A DNA stretch of 64,000 nt from Massilia sp. HP4 (GTDB lineage: Bacteria > Pseudomonadota > Gammaproteobacteria > Burkholderiales > Burkholderiaceae_D). The DNA is taken from the NCBI RefSeq assembly GCF_005222695.1, contig NZ_STGG01000012.1, forward strand, positions 489,827-553,826. The letters are read 5' to 3'. Position numbers and translations under genes: made by a program. Of the stretch, positions 22,844 through 33,055 are shown in pieces. Position 1 is the first letter of the stretch, and each line of letters starts with the position of its first letter. Below the pieces are notes generated by a model, which had not been told where the DNA came from, searched no databases, and was given only the letters and a program-made list of their open reading frames with translations.

Positions 22844-23470
22844 ATGAACATCCTGCACATCAGCGCCAGCCCGCGCGGCGCGCAAGCGGCCAGCCGCGCC
22901 TTGTCCAACCAGGTCGTCGCGCGCCTGCTGGCGCGCCATCCCGGCGCCAGCGTCACGCTGCGCGAACTGGCCGGCGGCGAAGACGGCGACGACAGTACGG
23001 CGCTGCCGCATATCGACGCCGGCTATGCGCTGGCCCTGTCGAGCGCCGCCAACGAGCCGGGCGTCGATGGCGCGCAGCTGCGCTCCGATGGCCTGATCGA
23101 GGAGCTGGTGCGGGCCGACATCGTCGTGATCGGCACGCCGATGCACAATCTCACCGTGCCCTCGACCCTGAAATCCTGGATCGACCACGTGGTGCGCATC
23201 AACCGCACCATGCGGCCCACGCCCGAGGGCAAGGTCGGCAACCTGCATGACCGCCCGGTCTACCTGGCCCTGGCCAGCGGGGGCTGGCGCACCGGCGAAC
23301 GGGCGCGCCAGCCAGACTTTCTCGAACCCTATCTGCGGGCCATCCTGGCCATGATCGGCCTGAAGGACGTGACGGTGTTTTCGGCCGAAGGGCTGGCGCT
23401 GGGGGCGGAGCGGGAGGCCGAGGGGCGGGCCCGGGCCTCGGCCGAGGTGGGGCGTCATTTCGGCGCTTGA
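22844..23470 (+). CDS. azoR: FMN-dependent NADH:quinone/azo reductase (AzoR family)
   Basis: 208 residues, close to the ~201 of E. coli AzoR. Flavodoxin-like fold: MNILHISASPRGAQAASR binds the FMN phosphate, and PMHNLTVPSTLKSWIDHVVR is the family signature (about 106-125). Reduces quinones, azo dyes or nitro compounds with NADH by two-electron transfer in the cytosol. Start ATG 22844 lies 26 bp after the membrane-protein gene, with GGAG at 22834. The two upstream genes are also redox-type, so the three probably act on a common quinone-like stress. Confidence 0.9.
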   Translation: MNILHISASPRGAQAASRALSNQVVARLLARHPGASVTLRELAGGEDGDDSTALPHIDAGYALALSSAANEPGVDGAQLRSDGLIEELVRADIVVIGTPMHNLTVPSTLKSWIDHVVRINRTMRPTPEGKVGNLHDRPVYLALASGGWRTGERARQPDFLEPYLRAILAMIGLKDVTVFSAEGLALGAEREAEGRARASAEVGRHFGA

Positions 23471-23829
23471 GCTTGCGACGACAAATCAGCGACAAAGTGT
23501 TGCATATTATGTCACTTGTTATTTCTGCATCGCGCCTCATATGATGGTGCGATGCAAAAAGAGACAAGATCGTGTCAGTAATTAGGAGGAGCTTAAATCG
23601 GCTCCTTCGGCGGTTTATGACACCGCTCTTGTTGATACAATTCAACAAGAGCAATATTGCGAAACATACATATCACAACAAAAACAAACACTTATGAGTT
23701 GAAATAGCTGACTCATTAGTTATTAGTGTTGTAATAGTGCGTCGCCAACCGGGGGTAAAATCGGGTCCCCCAAGCAGGTAAATAGCTTTCTGCACTACAA
23801 TACCGGATTCCCCAAACATTAATTATGCT
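23471..23829. other. 359-bp non-coding leader upstream of the Mla operon
   Basis: AT-richer than its surroundings and without a credible reading frame. It holds stem-loops at 23587-23606 (AGGAGC...GCTCCT), 23610-23626 (GCGGT...ACCGC) and 23625-23652, then a G5/C5 stem at 23751-23771. The second and third stems share two bases, so they could compete. No T-run follows the large repeat, so it is not a standard terminator. The Mla promoter must lie here or just inside, but no strong -35/-10 pair is evident. Confidence 0.6.
23625..23652. repeat. Perfect 11-bp inverted repeat
   Basis: GCTCTTGTTGA-TACAAT-TCAACAAGAGC. Long enough to be a binding site for a dimeric regulator or an RNA hairpin in the mlaF leader. 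Confidence 0.8.
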
Positions 23830-24633
23830 GTGTCGAACCTAGTCGAAATCCGCGATCTGCATTTTGCTTACGGTGAGCGTTCAATCCTGTCGAATCTCCG
23901 TATGGACTTCCCACGTGGCAAGCTTATTGCCGTCATGGGCGGATCGGGTTGCGGCAAGACCACGGTGCTGCGCCTGATCGGCGGCCAGATCCGTCCCCAG
24001 CGCGGCGAAGTCCGTATCGGTGGCGAAGTCGTGCACCGGCTCGATACCGAAGGCCTGTACCGCCTGCGCCGCCGCATGGGCATGCTGTTCCAGTTCGGCG
24101 CCCTGTTTACCGACCTGTCGGTATTCGATAACGTCGCCTTCCCGCTGCGCGAGCACACCGACCTGCCCGAAGAAATCATTCGCGACCTGGTCCTGATGAA
24201 ACTCAACGCCGTCGGCCTGCGCAATGCGCACCGCCTCAAGCCGGCCGAGATCTCGGGCGGCATGGCGCGCCGCGTGGCCGTGGCGCGCGCAGTGGCGCTG
24301 GACCCCGAACTGATCATGTACGACGAGCCGTTCGCCGGCCTCGACCCGATCTCGATGGGCGTGACCGCTAACCTGATCCGCAACCTGAACGACGCGCTGG
24401 GCTCGACCTCGATCCTCGTCTCGCACGACGTGCACGAATGCTTCGCGATCGCCGACTACGTGTACTTCATGTCCGCTGGCAAGATCGTGGCCGAGGGCAC
24501 GCCGGACGACCTGCGTGTCTCGGAAGACCCCTACGTGAAACAATTCGTCAACGCCGCCCCGGACGGCCCGGTGCCCTTCCACTATCCCGGCAAGTCGCTG
24601 GCCGATGACCTGGGCCTGGGAGCGCGCACATGA
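23830..24633 (+). CDS. mlaF: Phospholipid ABC transporter ATP-binding protein MlaF
   Basis: ATPase of the inner-membrane MlaFEDB complex that handles phospholipid moved to or from the outer membrane. 267 residues from a GTG start; no ATG lies in frame nearby and the ribosome site is weak. Walker A GGSGCGKTTV (about 37-46), Q-loop FQFGALF, signature ISGGMARRVAVAR (about 139-151), Walker B LIMYDEPFAGLDP, H-loop SHDVHE. The stop overlaps the mlaE start by 4 bp (ATGA), which indicates translational coupling. Confidence 0.95.
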   Translation: MSNLVEIRDLHFAYGERSILSNLRMDFPRGKLIAVMGGSGCGKTTVLRLIGGQIRPQRGEVRIGGEVVHRLDTEGLYRLRRRMGMLFQFGALFTDLSVFDNVAFPLREHTDLPEEIIRDLVLMKLNAVGLRNAHRLKPAEISGGMARRVAVARAVALDPELIMYDEPFAGLDPISMGVTANLIRNLNDALGSTSILVSHDVHECFAIADYVYFMSAGKIVAEGTPDDLRVSEDPYVKQFVNAAPDGPVPFHYPGKSLADDLGLGART

Positions 24634-25412
24634 TCGCCCGCGTCCTCGGCCTGGTCGGCTGCACCGTGCGCGAGGCCTTCGCCGGCCTCGGCTTCGCCGT
24701 GCGCTCCTTCTTCAGTGTGCTGAAAGTCTCACCCGGTGCGTTTCGCCGTCCGGGCCTGATTTCCGAGCAGATTCATTTCATCGGTAACTATTCGCTGGTG
24801 ATCATCGCCGTGTCGGGCCTGTTCGTCGGCATGGTGCTGGGCCTGCAGGGTTACTACACCCTGAACCAGTACGGCGCCGAACAGATGCTGGGCCAGGTGG
24901 TCGCCCTGTCGCTGGTGCGCGAATTGGGGCCGGTGGTCACGGCGCTGCTGTTCGCCGGCCGCGCCGGCACCTCGCTGACCGCGCAGATCGGCCTCATGAA
25001 GGCGGGCGAGCAATTGTCGGCCATGGAAATGATGGCCATCAACCCGGTGCAGCGTGTGCTGGCCCCGCGTTTCTGGGCCGGCGTCATCGCCATGCCCGTG
25101 CTGGCGACCGTGTTTTCGGCGGTGGGCGTGCTGGGCGGCTACCTGGTCGGCGTCAAGCTGATCGGTGTCGATGAAGGTTCCTTCTGGGCCCAGATGCAAT
25201 CCGGCGTCGATGTGCGAGATGACGTACTGAACGGCGTGATTAAAAGCTTTATCTTTGGCATCGCAGTGACCTTTACCGCCCTGTTCCAGGGGTATCAGGC
25301 CCAGCCGACGCCGGAAGACGTGTCGCGCGCAACCACGCGCACGGTCGTGATCGCATCGTTGCTGGTCTGGGGTCTGAACTTCGTCATGACCGCCCTGATG
25401 TTTAATAAATAA
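24630..25412 (+). CDS. mlaE: Phospholipid ABC transporter permease MlaE
   Basis: 260 residues, 5-6 hydrophobic spans, normal family length. Typical MlaE segments are EQIHFIGNYSLVIIAVSGLFVGMVLGLQGYYTL, LVRELGPVVTALLFAGRAGTSLTAQIG and the coupling region QLSAMEMMAINPVQRVLAPR. Forms the inner-membrane channel with MlaF and MlaD. Starts within the mlaF stop; mlaD follows after 27 bp. Confidence 0.95.
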   Translation: MIARVLGLVGCTVREAFAGLGFAVRSFFSVLKVSPGAFRRPGLISEQIHFIGNYSLVIIAVSGLFVGMVLGLQGYYTLNQYGAEQMLGQVVALSLVRELGPVVTALLFAGRAGTSLTAQIGLMKAGEQLSAMEMMAINPVQRVLAPRFWAGVIAMPVLATVFSAVGVLGGYLVGVKLIGVDEGSFWAQMQSGVDVRDDVLNGVIKSFIFGIAVTFTALFQGYQAQPTPEDVSRATTRTVVIASLLVWGLNFVMTALMFNK

Positions 25413-25439
25413 TTAAATCGGTTACTGTAAGGTATTCAA

Positions 25440-25913
25440 ATGCATCGCAAAACTATCGACGTCTGGGTCGGCTTGTTCGTTCTGCTGGGTCTGGCCGCGC
25501 TGCTATTCCTGGCTTTCCAGGCAGGAAATATGAGGACGCTGTCCTTCGGCCAGACGTATTCGGTCACGGGCCGTTTCGACAATATCGGCGGGCTCAAGCC
25601 ACAGGCGCCGGTCAAGAGCGCCGGCGTGGTGGTCGGTCGCGTGGGTGACATCACCTTCGACGACAAGAGCTTCCAGGCATCAGTACGCCTCGATATGGAA
25701 ACGGAATATAAATTCCCTAAAGACAGTTCGCTGAAGATCTTGACTGCTGGCCTGTTGGGCGAGCAATACATCGGCATCGAAGCCGGTGGCGACGAAAAGA
25801 ACCTGGCGGAAGGCGATCGCATCAATCGCACCCAGTCGGCGACGGTCCTGGAAGACTTGATTAATCAATTTATCTACAGCAAAGCTGCAGAAGGAAAGGA
25901 AGGTAGTGAATGA
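25440..25913 (+). CDS. mlaD: Phospholipid-binding MCE protein MlaD
   Basis: 157 residues. One N-terminal membrane anchor (VWVGLFVLLGLAALLFLAF, about 8-27), then a single MCE domain in the periplasm (YSVTGRFDNIGGLKPQAPVKSAGVVVGRV, about 40-69; LGEQYIGIEAG near 105). Hexamers form the periplasmic pore on MlaE. Slightly shorter than E. coli MlaD (183). The stop overlaps the mlaA start by 4 bp. Confidence 0.95.
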   Translation: MHRKTIDVWVGLFVLLGLAALLFLAFQAGNMRTLSFGQTYSVTGRFDNIGGLKPQAPVKSAGVVVGRVGDITFDDKSFQASVRLDMETEYKFPKDSSLKILTAGLLGEQYIGIEAGGDEKNLAEGDRINRTQSATVLEDLINQFIYSKAAEGKEGSE

Positions 25914-26659
25914 ACTACGCCGTCACGCTCTCGCACTTGCGCCTCGGCGCCGCCGCCGCTGCCATCCTGGTCCTGACCGGGTGCGCCACCACTGCCAATA
26001 ATCCCCAGGATCCGCTGGAAGGCTATAACCGCGCCATGTTCGGCTTCAACGACGCGGTCGACCGCGCCGTGCTCAAGCCGGTGGCTACCGGTTACAAGAA
26101 CGTGGTGCCGGGCTTCGCCCAGACCGGGGTCGGTAATTTCTTCGGCAACCTGTCGGACGCCTGGAGCTCGGTCAACAACCTGCTGCAGGGCAAGCCCGAG
26201 CAAGCCGGCACCGACTTCGGCCGCGTTGCGCTGAACTCGACCTTCGGCATCTTCGGCCTGCTCGATATCGCGTCCGAAGCCGGCATGCAGAAAAGCGACG
26301 AGGATTTCGGCCAGACCTTGGGCAAATGGGGCGTGCCAAGCGGCCCGTACTTGATTTTGCCGCTGCTGGGCCCATCTACGGTGCGTGATACCGCAGCATT
26401 GCCGGCCGATATCGGCGGCGATATCTGGAAATACAAGGAACCGGCCAACTGGCGCAATATCGGCGCCGCGATCCGGATCGTCGATACCCGCGCTTCGCTG
26501 CTCGACGCGTCCAGCCTGCTCGAAGACGCCGCGCTCGACCGTTACGAGTTCTTGCGCGACGGCTACCTGCAGCGCCGCCAGAGCCAGGTGTATGACGGCG
26601 ACGTGCCGCGCCAGGCTGTCGACGAGGGCGACGCCGAAGCGCCGGCCGCGAAGCAGTAA
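25910..26659 (+). CDS. mlaA: Outer-membrane lipoprotein MlaA (VacJ)
   Basis: 249 residues. Lipoprotein signal peptide with lipobox LVLTGCATT, so Cys25 is the lipidated residue. The core matches the VacJ family: DPLEGYNRAMFGFNDAVDRAVLKPVA, FGNLSDAWSSVNNLLQGK and FGQTLGKWGVPSGPYLILPLLGPSTVRD. Removes mislocalised phospholipid from the outer leaflet and hands it to MlaC. In E. coli mlaA is unlinked; here it is inserted between mlaD and mlaC, which is common in Betaproteobacteria. Confidence 0.95.
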   Translation: MNYAVTLSHLRLGAAAAAILVLTGCATTANNPQDPLEGYNRAMFGFNDAVDRAVLKPVATGYKNVVPGFAQTGVGNFFGNLSDAWSSVNNLLQGKPEQAGTDFGRVALNSTFGIFGLLDIASEAGMQKSDEDFGQTLGKWGVPSGPYLILPLLGPSTVRDTAALPADIGGDIWKYKEPANWRNIGAAIRIVDTRASLLDASSLLEDAALDRYEFLRDGYLQRRQSQVYDGDVPRQAVDEGDAEAPAAKQ

Positions 26660-26710
26660 TCAGATAAACCGTGCGCGCGGCCGTCGCCGCCGCCAACCGA
26701 AAGGAAACCG

Positions 26711-27358
26711 ATGAAGCCATTCATGCACCTGGTAGCAGCCGCGGCCACCGTGGCCATCTCCACCGTCCTGGTCGCCGCCCCGGTGGCCGCCGCCGAAGCG
26801 CCGGACGCGCTGGTCAAGCGCATCAGCAATGAAGTGATCGACAGCGTCAAGGCCGACAAGGACATCCAGTCCGGCAACCGCAGCAAGATCATGGGCCTGG
26901 TCAATGAAAAGATCCTGCCCTACGTCGACGCCGAGAAGATGACCCAGCAGGCGGCCGGCCGCCACTGGCGCAGCGCCACCCCGGAACAGAAGCAGAAGCT
27001 GACGAAAGAGTTCCGCGACCTGCTGGTGTATACCTATGCCGGCGCGCTGTCGACCATCAAGAACGAGACCGTCGAGTTCAAGCCGATGCGCGGCGCGCCG
27101 ACCGATAGCGACGTCGAAGTGCGCTCGCAGGTGAACGTCGCCCGCGGCGAACCGATCACCCTGAACTACCGCCTGAGCAACGAAAAAGGCAGCTGGAAGA
27201 TCTATGACGTGAACGTGCTGGGCGCCTGGCTGGTCCAGACCTACACCAGCACCTTCAACAGCGAGATCAGCAAGAGCGGCGTCGATGGCCTGATCAAGCG
27301 CCTGGCCGACCGCAACGCCCAGCTGGCATCCAAGCCGCTGGCCGCGCCGGCCAAGTGA
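26711..27358 (+). CDS. mlaC: Periplasmic phospholipid-binding protein MlaC
   Basis: 215 residues with a signal peptide (MKPFMHLVAAAATVAISTVLVAAPVAAAEA). The Tol-tolerance/MlaC fold is shown by LVNEKILPYVDAEKMTQQAAGRHWRSATPEQKQKL, FRDLLVYTYAGAL and GSWKIYDVNVLGAWLVQTYTSTF. Shuttles lipid between MlaA and the MlaFEDB complex. RBS AAGGAAA lies just upstream. Confidence 0.95.
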   Translation: MKPFMHLVAAAATVAISTVLVAAPVAAAEAPDALVKRISNEVIDSVKADKDIQSGNRSKIMGLVNEKILPYVDAEKMTQQAAGRHWRSATPEQKQKLTKEFRDLLVYTYAGALSTIKNETVEFKPMRGAPTDSDVEVRSQVNVARGEPITLNYRLSNEKGSWKIYDVNVLGAWLVQTYTSTFNSEISKSGVDGLIKRLADRNAQLASKPLAAPAK

Positions 27359-27367
27359 CCGACTGAT

Positions 27368-27643
27368 ATGGCTGAATCCAACCCGATGCTGTCGATCGAC
27401 GCCCTGACCTTCCTGAGCGCCCACCAGGCGCTGGAACAGGGCGAGGCAGCGATCCGCGCCGGCGAAACCGTGTTCGATCTCGGCGGTGTCAAGGCTGCCG
27501 ATTCGTCCGGCGTGGCCCTGCTGCTGGCTTGGCAGCGCCGCGCGCTGGATGCCGGCCATCGTCTCACCTTCGTGAACGTGCCCGACAACGTGCAAAAGCT
27601 GGCGGCGCTGTACGGCGTCGACACGCTGCTGCCACAAGCTTGA
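27368..27643 (+). CDS. mlaB: STAS-domain protein MlaB
   Basis: 91 residues, one STAS domain. The segment VFDLGGVKAADSSGVALLLAWQRRAL carries the D-S-S-G loop near residue 43. MlaB binds MlaF and is needed for complex stability and activity. Last gene of the operon, 9 bp after mlaC, followed at once by a terminator. Confidence 0.92.
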   Translation: MAESNPMLSIDALTFLSAHQALEQGEAAIRAGETVFDLGGVKAADSSGVALLLAWQRRALDAGHRLTFVNVPDNVQKLAALYGVDTLLPQA

Positions 27644-27645
27644 GC

Positions 27646-27675
27646 ATCGGCGGCCATTGGCCGCCGATTGTTTTT
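27646..27675 (+). terminator. Rho-independent terminator of the Mla operon
   Basis: ATCGGCGGCC-ATT-GGCCGCCGAT is a perfect 10-bp stem followed by TG and five T residues, 3 bp after the mlaB stop. Marks the boundary between the Mla operon and the yadGH-murA-his transcript. Confidence 0.93.
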
Positions 27676-27719
27676 CTGCCTACCTCTTGCGCGTCTTGCG
27701 CAATTGTCCCCTCTGCCGC

Positions 27720-27744
27720 TTGACATGGCGATTTCACCTATAAT
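27720..27744 (+). promoter_or_regulatory. Possible promoter upstream of the yadG-like gene
   Basis: A perfect TTGACA (27720-27725) and a perfect TATAAT (27739-27744) are present, but the spacer is only 13 bp, shorter than the usual 17. Either the TATAAT works with a weaker -35, or promoter activity depends on an activator. It follows the Mla terminator and precedes a run of same-strand genes down to hisE. Confidence 0.5.
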
Positions 27745-27809
27745 GGACCGTTTCCCTGCACGGTCTACCGTTGCGCCTTCCACTACGCGCAGCGCGCCAT
27801 CCAACAAGC

Positions 27810-28721
27810 ATGACAGCAATCCAGATTGATAGCGTCGAGAAGAGCTACAAAGGCTTCAAGGCGCTCAAGGGCGTCTCCCTGGACATCCAGGAAGGCGAGT
27901 TCTTCGGCCTGCTGGGCCCGAACGGCGCCGGCAAGACCACCCTGATTTCGACCATCGCGGGCCTGATCCGGCCCGATGCCGGCAGCGTGCGTATCCATGG
28001 CCACGACGTCGTCTCCGACTTCCGCGAAGCGAGGAAGCGCCTGGGCGTGGTGCCGCAAGAGCTGGTATTCGATCCCTTCTTCACGGTGCGCGAGACGCTG
28101 CGCCTGCAGTCGGGCTACTTCGGCATCCGCAACAACGACGCCTGGATCGACGAGGTGATGCACAATCTCGACCTGACCGACAAGGCCGACGTGAACATGC
28201 GCGCGCTGTCGGGCGGCATGAAGCGGCGCGTGCTGGTGGCGCAGGCCCTGGTGCACCGTCCGCCCGTGATCGTGCTCGACGAGCCGACCGCCGGCGTCGA
28301 CGTCGAGCTGCGCCAGACGCTATGGAAATTCATCGCCCGCCTGAACCGCGAGGGCGGCCACACCGTGGTGCTGACCACCCACTATCTCGAGGAAGCGCAG
28401 GCCATGTGCCAGCGCGTGGCCATGCTCAGGCGCGGCAATGTGGTGGCGCTGGACAGCATGAGCGCGCTGCTGCGCCGGGTGTCGGGTTCGCAGCTGGTGG
28501 TGCATTTGAAGTCGGGCGACTTGCCCGACGGGCTGCGCCACCTGGTATCGCACGACGAGCATGCCAGTGGCAACAAGTACACGCTGCGCGTGAACGACTA
28601 CAACGAGGTCGAGCCGATCCTGGCCCGCCTGCGCGAGAACGGCGCCGTCATCGACGAGATGCAGCTGGAGCAGGCCGACCTCGAGGACATCTTCATCCAG
28701 ATCATGGAGGAAGGCAGATAA
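27810..28721 (+). CDS. yadG: ABC transporter ATP-binding protein (YadG-like)
   Basis: 303 residues from ATG 27810; an in-frame ATG/TTG 13 codons upstream lacks support. Walker A GPNGAGKTT (about 36-44), Q-loop VPQELVFDPFF, signature LSGGMKRRVLVAQAL, Walker B VIVLDEPTAGVD, H-loop TTHYLEEAQ. Pairs with the permease whose ATG overlaps its stop by one base. This ABC-2 pair sits between mla and murA in many Betaproteobacteria; the substrate is unknown, though an envelope lipid or sugar is plausible from the context. Confidence 0.9.
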   Translation: MTAIQIDSVEKSYKGFKALKGVSLDIQEGEFFGLLGPNGAGKTTLISTIAGLIRPDAGSVRIHGHDVVSDFREARKRLGVVPQELVFDPFFTVRETLRLQSGYFGIRNNDAWIDEVMHNLDLTDKADVNMRALSGGMKRRVLVAQALVHRPPVIVLDEPTAGVDVELRQTLWKFIARLNREGGHTVVLTTHYLEEAQAMCQRVAMLRRGNVVALDSMSALLRRVSGSQLVVHLKSGDLPDGLRHLVSHDEHASGNKYTLRVNDYNEVEPILARLRENGAVIDEMQLEQADLEDIFIQIMEEGR

Positions 28722-29482
28722 TGTTCTCGATCGGTTTCCGTACCCTGTTCTACAAGGAGTCGCTGCGCTTCTGGAAGGTCGCGACCCAGACCGTGGCCGC
28801 GCCCGTGGTCACCGCCATGCTGTACCTGCTGATCTTCGGCCACGTGCTCGACGGCCGGGTCGAGATGCTCGACGGCGTGGCATATACCTCCTTCCTGGTC
28901 CCGGGCCTGGTGATGATGAGCGTGCTGCAGAATGCCTTCGCCAACTCGTCCTCGTCGCTGATCCAGTCCAAGATCAGCGGCAACCTGGTCTTCATCCTGC
29001 TGCCGCCGCTGTCGCATGCCGAGATCCTGTCGGCCTATGTGCTGGCCTCGATGCTGCGCGGGATCGCGGTCGGCGCCGGCGTGTTCATCATCACCGCCTG
29101 GTTCGCCCACCTCGAGTTCGTGGCGCCGGTGTGGATCCTGGTGTTCGCCCTGCTGGGCGCGGCCATCCTGGGCACCATGGGCACGATCGCCGGCATCTGG
29201 GCCGAGAAGTTCGACCAGCTGGCGGCTTTCCAGAACTTCTTGATCATGCCGGCGACCTTCCTGGCCGGTGTGTTCTATTCCGTGCAAAAACTGCCGCCTT
29301 TCTGGCTGACTGTCTCGCATTTCAACCCGTTCTTTTATATGATTGACGGGTTCCGCTATGGGTTCTTCGGCCAGTCCGACGTTTCGCCCTGGACCAGCCT
29401 GGCCGTCGTGACCGTGTTCTTCGCGGTGCTGACGGGCGTGGCGATCAACCTGCTCAAGCGCGGCTACAATCTGCGTCATTAA
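28721..29482 (+). CDS. yadH: ABC-2 type transporter permease (YadH-like)
   Basis: 253 residues, six hydrophobic spans. ABC-2 family features include LYKESLRFWKV-type cytoplasmic entry, YTSFLVPGLVMMSVLQNAFANSSSSLIQSKISGNLVFILLPPLS, and FYSVQKLPPFWLTVSHFNPFFYMIDGFRYG near the C-terminus. Starts on the last base of the yadG stop (TAATG). Works as a dimer with the ATPase; substrate unknown. Confidence 0.9.
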   Translation: MFSIGFRTLFYKESLRFWKVATQTVAAPVVTAMLYLLIFGHVLDGRVEMLDGVAYTSFLVPGLVMMSVLQNAFANSSSSLIQSKISGNLVFILLPPLSHAEILSAYVLASMLRGIAVGAGVFIITAWFAHLEFVAPVWILVFALLGAAILGTMGTIAGIWAEKFDQLAAFQNFLIMPATFLAGVFYSVQKLPPFWLTVSHFNPFFYMIDGFRYGFFGQSDVSPWTSLAVVTVFFAVLTGVAINLLKRGYNLRH

Positions 29483-29511
29483 GAACCAAGCTTTTTTATT
29501 CTGGAGTTATC

Positions 29512-31013
<1,502 letters not shown>

Positions 31014-31033
31014 GCGAATCAAGTAAGACGAAC

Positions 31034-31708
31034 ATGACATTCAATGGCATCAATGGAGAACCCCAGCTGATCCTGGCGCTTTCCAAGGGCCGCATCTTCG
31101 AAGACACCCTGCCGCTGCTGTCGGCGGCCGGGATCGAGGTGCTGGAAAACCCCGAGACTTCGCGTAAGCTCATCCTCTCGACCAACGACCCCGGCGTGCG
31201 GGTGTTGATCGTGCGCGCCTCCGACGTGCCGACCTATGTCCAGCACGGCGCCGCCGATTTCGGCGTGGCCGGCAAGGACGTGCTGCTCGAGCATGGCGGC
31301 GAGGGGTTGTACCAGCCGATCGACCTGCGCATCGCCCAGTGCCGGATGTCGGTCGCGGTCAATGCCGGTTTCGACTACGACAGCGCCGTGCGCCAGGGTG
31401 CGCGCCTGCGGGTGGCGACCAAGTTCGTCAACACCGCGCGCGAGCACTTCGCCAGCAAGGGCGTGCACGTCGACCTGATCAAGCTGTACGGTTCGATGGA
31501 ACTGGCGCCGCTGGTCGGTCTGTCGGACGCCATCGTCGACGTGGTCTCGACCGGCGGCACCCTGCGCGCCAATAACCTGGTCGAAGTCGAAAAGATCATG
31601 GATATCTCTTCGCGCCTGGTGGTGAACCAGGCCGCGCTCAAGCTCAAGCGCGAGCGCCTGCAACCGATCCTGGAAGCGTTTGAACGCGCGTCCCAACAAC
31701 AAGGCTGA
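31034..31708 (+). CDS. hisG: ATP phosphoribosyltransferase, short form HisG
   Basis: First step of histidine synthesis: joins ATP and PRPP. 224 residues from ATG 31034, lacking the C-terminal regulatory domain, so it is the short HisG that normally needs HisZ for activity and feedback control. No hisZ is in the window. [16 protein letters not shown] at the N-terminus, and the PRPP loop [18 protein letters not shown] near 165. The gap after murA is 20 bp with no attenuator, so it is probably read from the upstream promoter. Confidence 0.96.
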   Translation: MTFNGINGEPQLILALSKGRIFEDTLPLLSAAGIEVLENPETSRKLILSTNDPGVRVLIVRASDVPTYVQHGAADFGVAGKDVLLEHGGEGLYQPIDLRIAQCRMSVAVNAGFDYDSAVRQGARLRVATKFVNTAREHFASKGVHVDLIKLYGSMELAPLVGLSDAIVDVVSTGGTLRANNLVEVEKIMDISSRLVVNQAALKLKRERLQPILEAFERASQQQG

Positions 31709-31717
31709 AGCACAACC

Positions 31718-33055
31718 ATGGCAGTACAGATCCGCAAGCTCGATTCCACCGCGCCCGACTTCAAGAAGACCCTCGACGCCCTGCTGGCGTTCGAAGCGGA
31801 AACCGATGACGCCATCGAAACCGCGGTCGCGCATATCCTGCGCGACGTGAAAGCGCGTGGCGATGCGGCTGTGCTGGAATATACGAACAAATTCGATCGT
31901 ATCCCGAATGGCGGCGCGACCTCGATGGCAGCCTTCGACATCGGCCAGGCCGAGCTGGAACAGGCGTTGGCTTCCTTGCCCGACGCCCAGCGCGCGGCCC
32001 TGCAAGTGGCGGCGGAGCGCGTGCGCGTGTTCCACGAGCGCCAGAAGGATGCCTCGACCGGTTTCACCTTCACCGAGCCCGACGGCACGGTACTGGGCCA
32101 GCGCGTGACCCCGCTGGACCGGGTCGGCATCTACGTCCCGGGCGGCAAGGCTGCCTATCCGTCGTCGGTGCTGATGAATGCGATTCCCGCCCACGTCGCC
32201 GGCGTGAAGGAAATCATCATGGTCGTCCCAACCCCTGATGGCGTGAAGAACCAGATGGTGTTGGCCGCCGCCGCGATCGCCGGCGTGACGCGCGTGATCA
32301 CCATCGGCGGCGCGCAAGCGGTCGGCGCGCTGGCCTACGGCACCGAGACCATCGAGCCGGTCGACAAGATCGTTGGCCCGGGCAATGCCTATGTCGCCGC
32401 TGCCAAGCGCCGCGTGTTTGGCACGGTCGGCATCGACATGATCGCCGGCCCGTCCGAGATCCTGGTGCTGTGCGACGGCACCACCGACCCGGACTGGGTG
32501 GCGATGGACCTGTTCTCGCAGGCCGAGCACGACGAGCTGGCCCAGGCCATCCTCTTGTGCCCCGATGCCGACTATATCGCCAGGGTGGAGCAAAGCATCC
32601 ACAAGCTGCTGCCATCGATGCCGCGCGCAGCGACCATCACGACGTCGATGACCGACCGCGGCGCCTTGATCCTCGTGCGCGACATGGATGAAGCCTGCGA
32701 GATCGCATCCTCCATCGCCGCCGAACACCTCGAAATCTCGGCCGTCGACCCAATGCAGTGGGCCGACAAGATTCGCCACGCCGGCGCCATGTTCCTTGGC
32801 CGCTGGGCGTCCGAATCGCTGGGCGACTACTGCTGCGGCCCGAACCACGTGCTGCCGACCTCGCGCACGGCGCGCTTCTCGTCGCCGCTGGGCGTCTACG
32901 ACTTCCAGAAACGCTCGTCGATCATCCAGGTCAGCGAAGCCGGCGCCCAGGTGCTGGGCAAGGTCGCCGCCACCCTGGCCTACGGCGAAGGCCTGCAGGC
33001 GCACGCGCGCAGCGCCGAGCTGCGTCTGGACCCCGTGCCACCGCAGCAATCATGA
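31718..33055 (+). CDS. hisD: Histidinol dehydrogenase HisD
   Basis: Last two steps of histidine synthesis: oxidises histidinol to histidine with NAD, zinc-dependent. 445 residues. Family blocks: [64 protein letters not shown] (zinc ligands) and [23 protein letters not shown]. The stop overlaps the start of the methyltransferase gene by 4 bp (ATGA). Confidence 0.97.
   Translation: MAVQIRKLDSTAPDFKKTLDALLAFEAETDDAIETAVAHILRDVKARGDAAVLEYTNKFDRIPNGGATSMAAFDIGQAELEQALASLPDAQRAALQVAAERVRVFHERQKDASTGFTFTEPDGTVLGQRVTPLDRVGIYVPGGKAAYPSSVLMNAIPAHVAGVKEIIMVVPTPDGVKNQMVLAAAAIAGVTRVITIGGAQAVGALAYGTETIEPVDKIVGPGNAYVAAAKRRVFGTVGIDMIAGPSEILVLCDGTTDPDWVAMDLFSQAEHDELAQAILLCPDADYIARVEQSIHKLLPSMPRAATITTSMTDRGALILVRDMDEACEIASSIAAEHLEISAVDPMQWADKIRHAGAMFLGRWASESLGDYCCGPNHVLPTSRTARFSSPLGVYDFQKRSSIIQVSEAGAQVLGKVAATLAYGEGLQAHARSAELRLDPVPPQQS

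Noticed and set aside
27720..27744. Standard sigma-70 promoter before yadG
   Set aside because: Both hexamers are perfect but the 13-bp spacer is too short for a normal promoter; kept only as a low-confidence site.
31019..33049. 676-codon minus-strand frame over hisG-hisD
   Set aside because: Antisense to two conserved enzymes; no recognisable protein.
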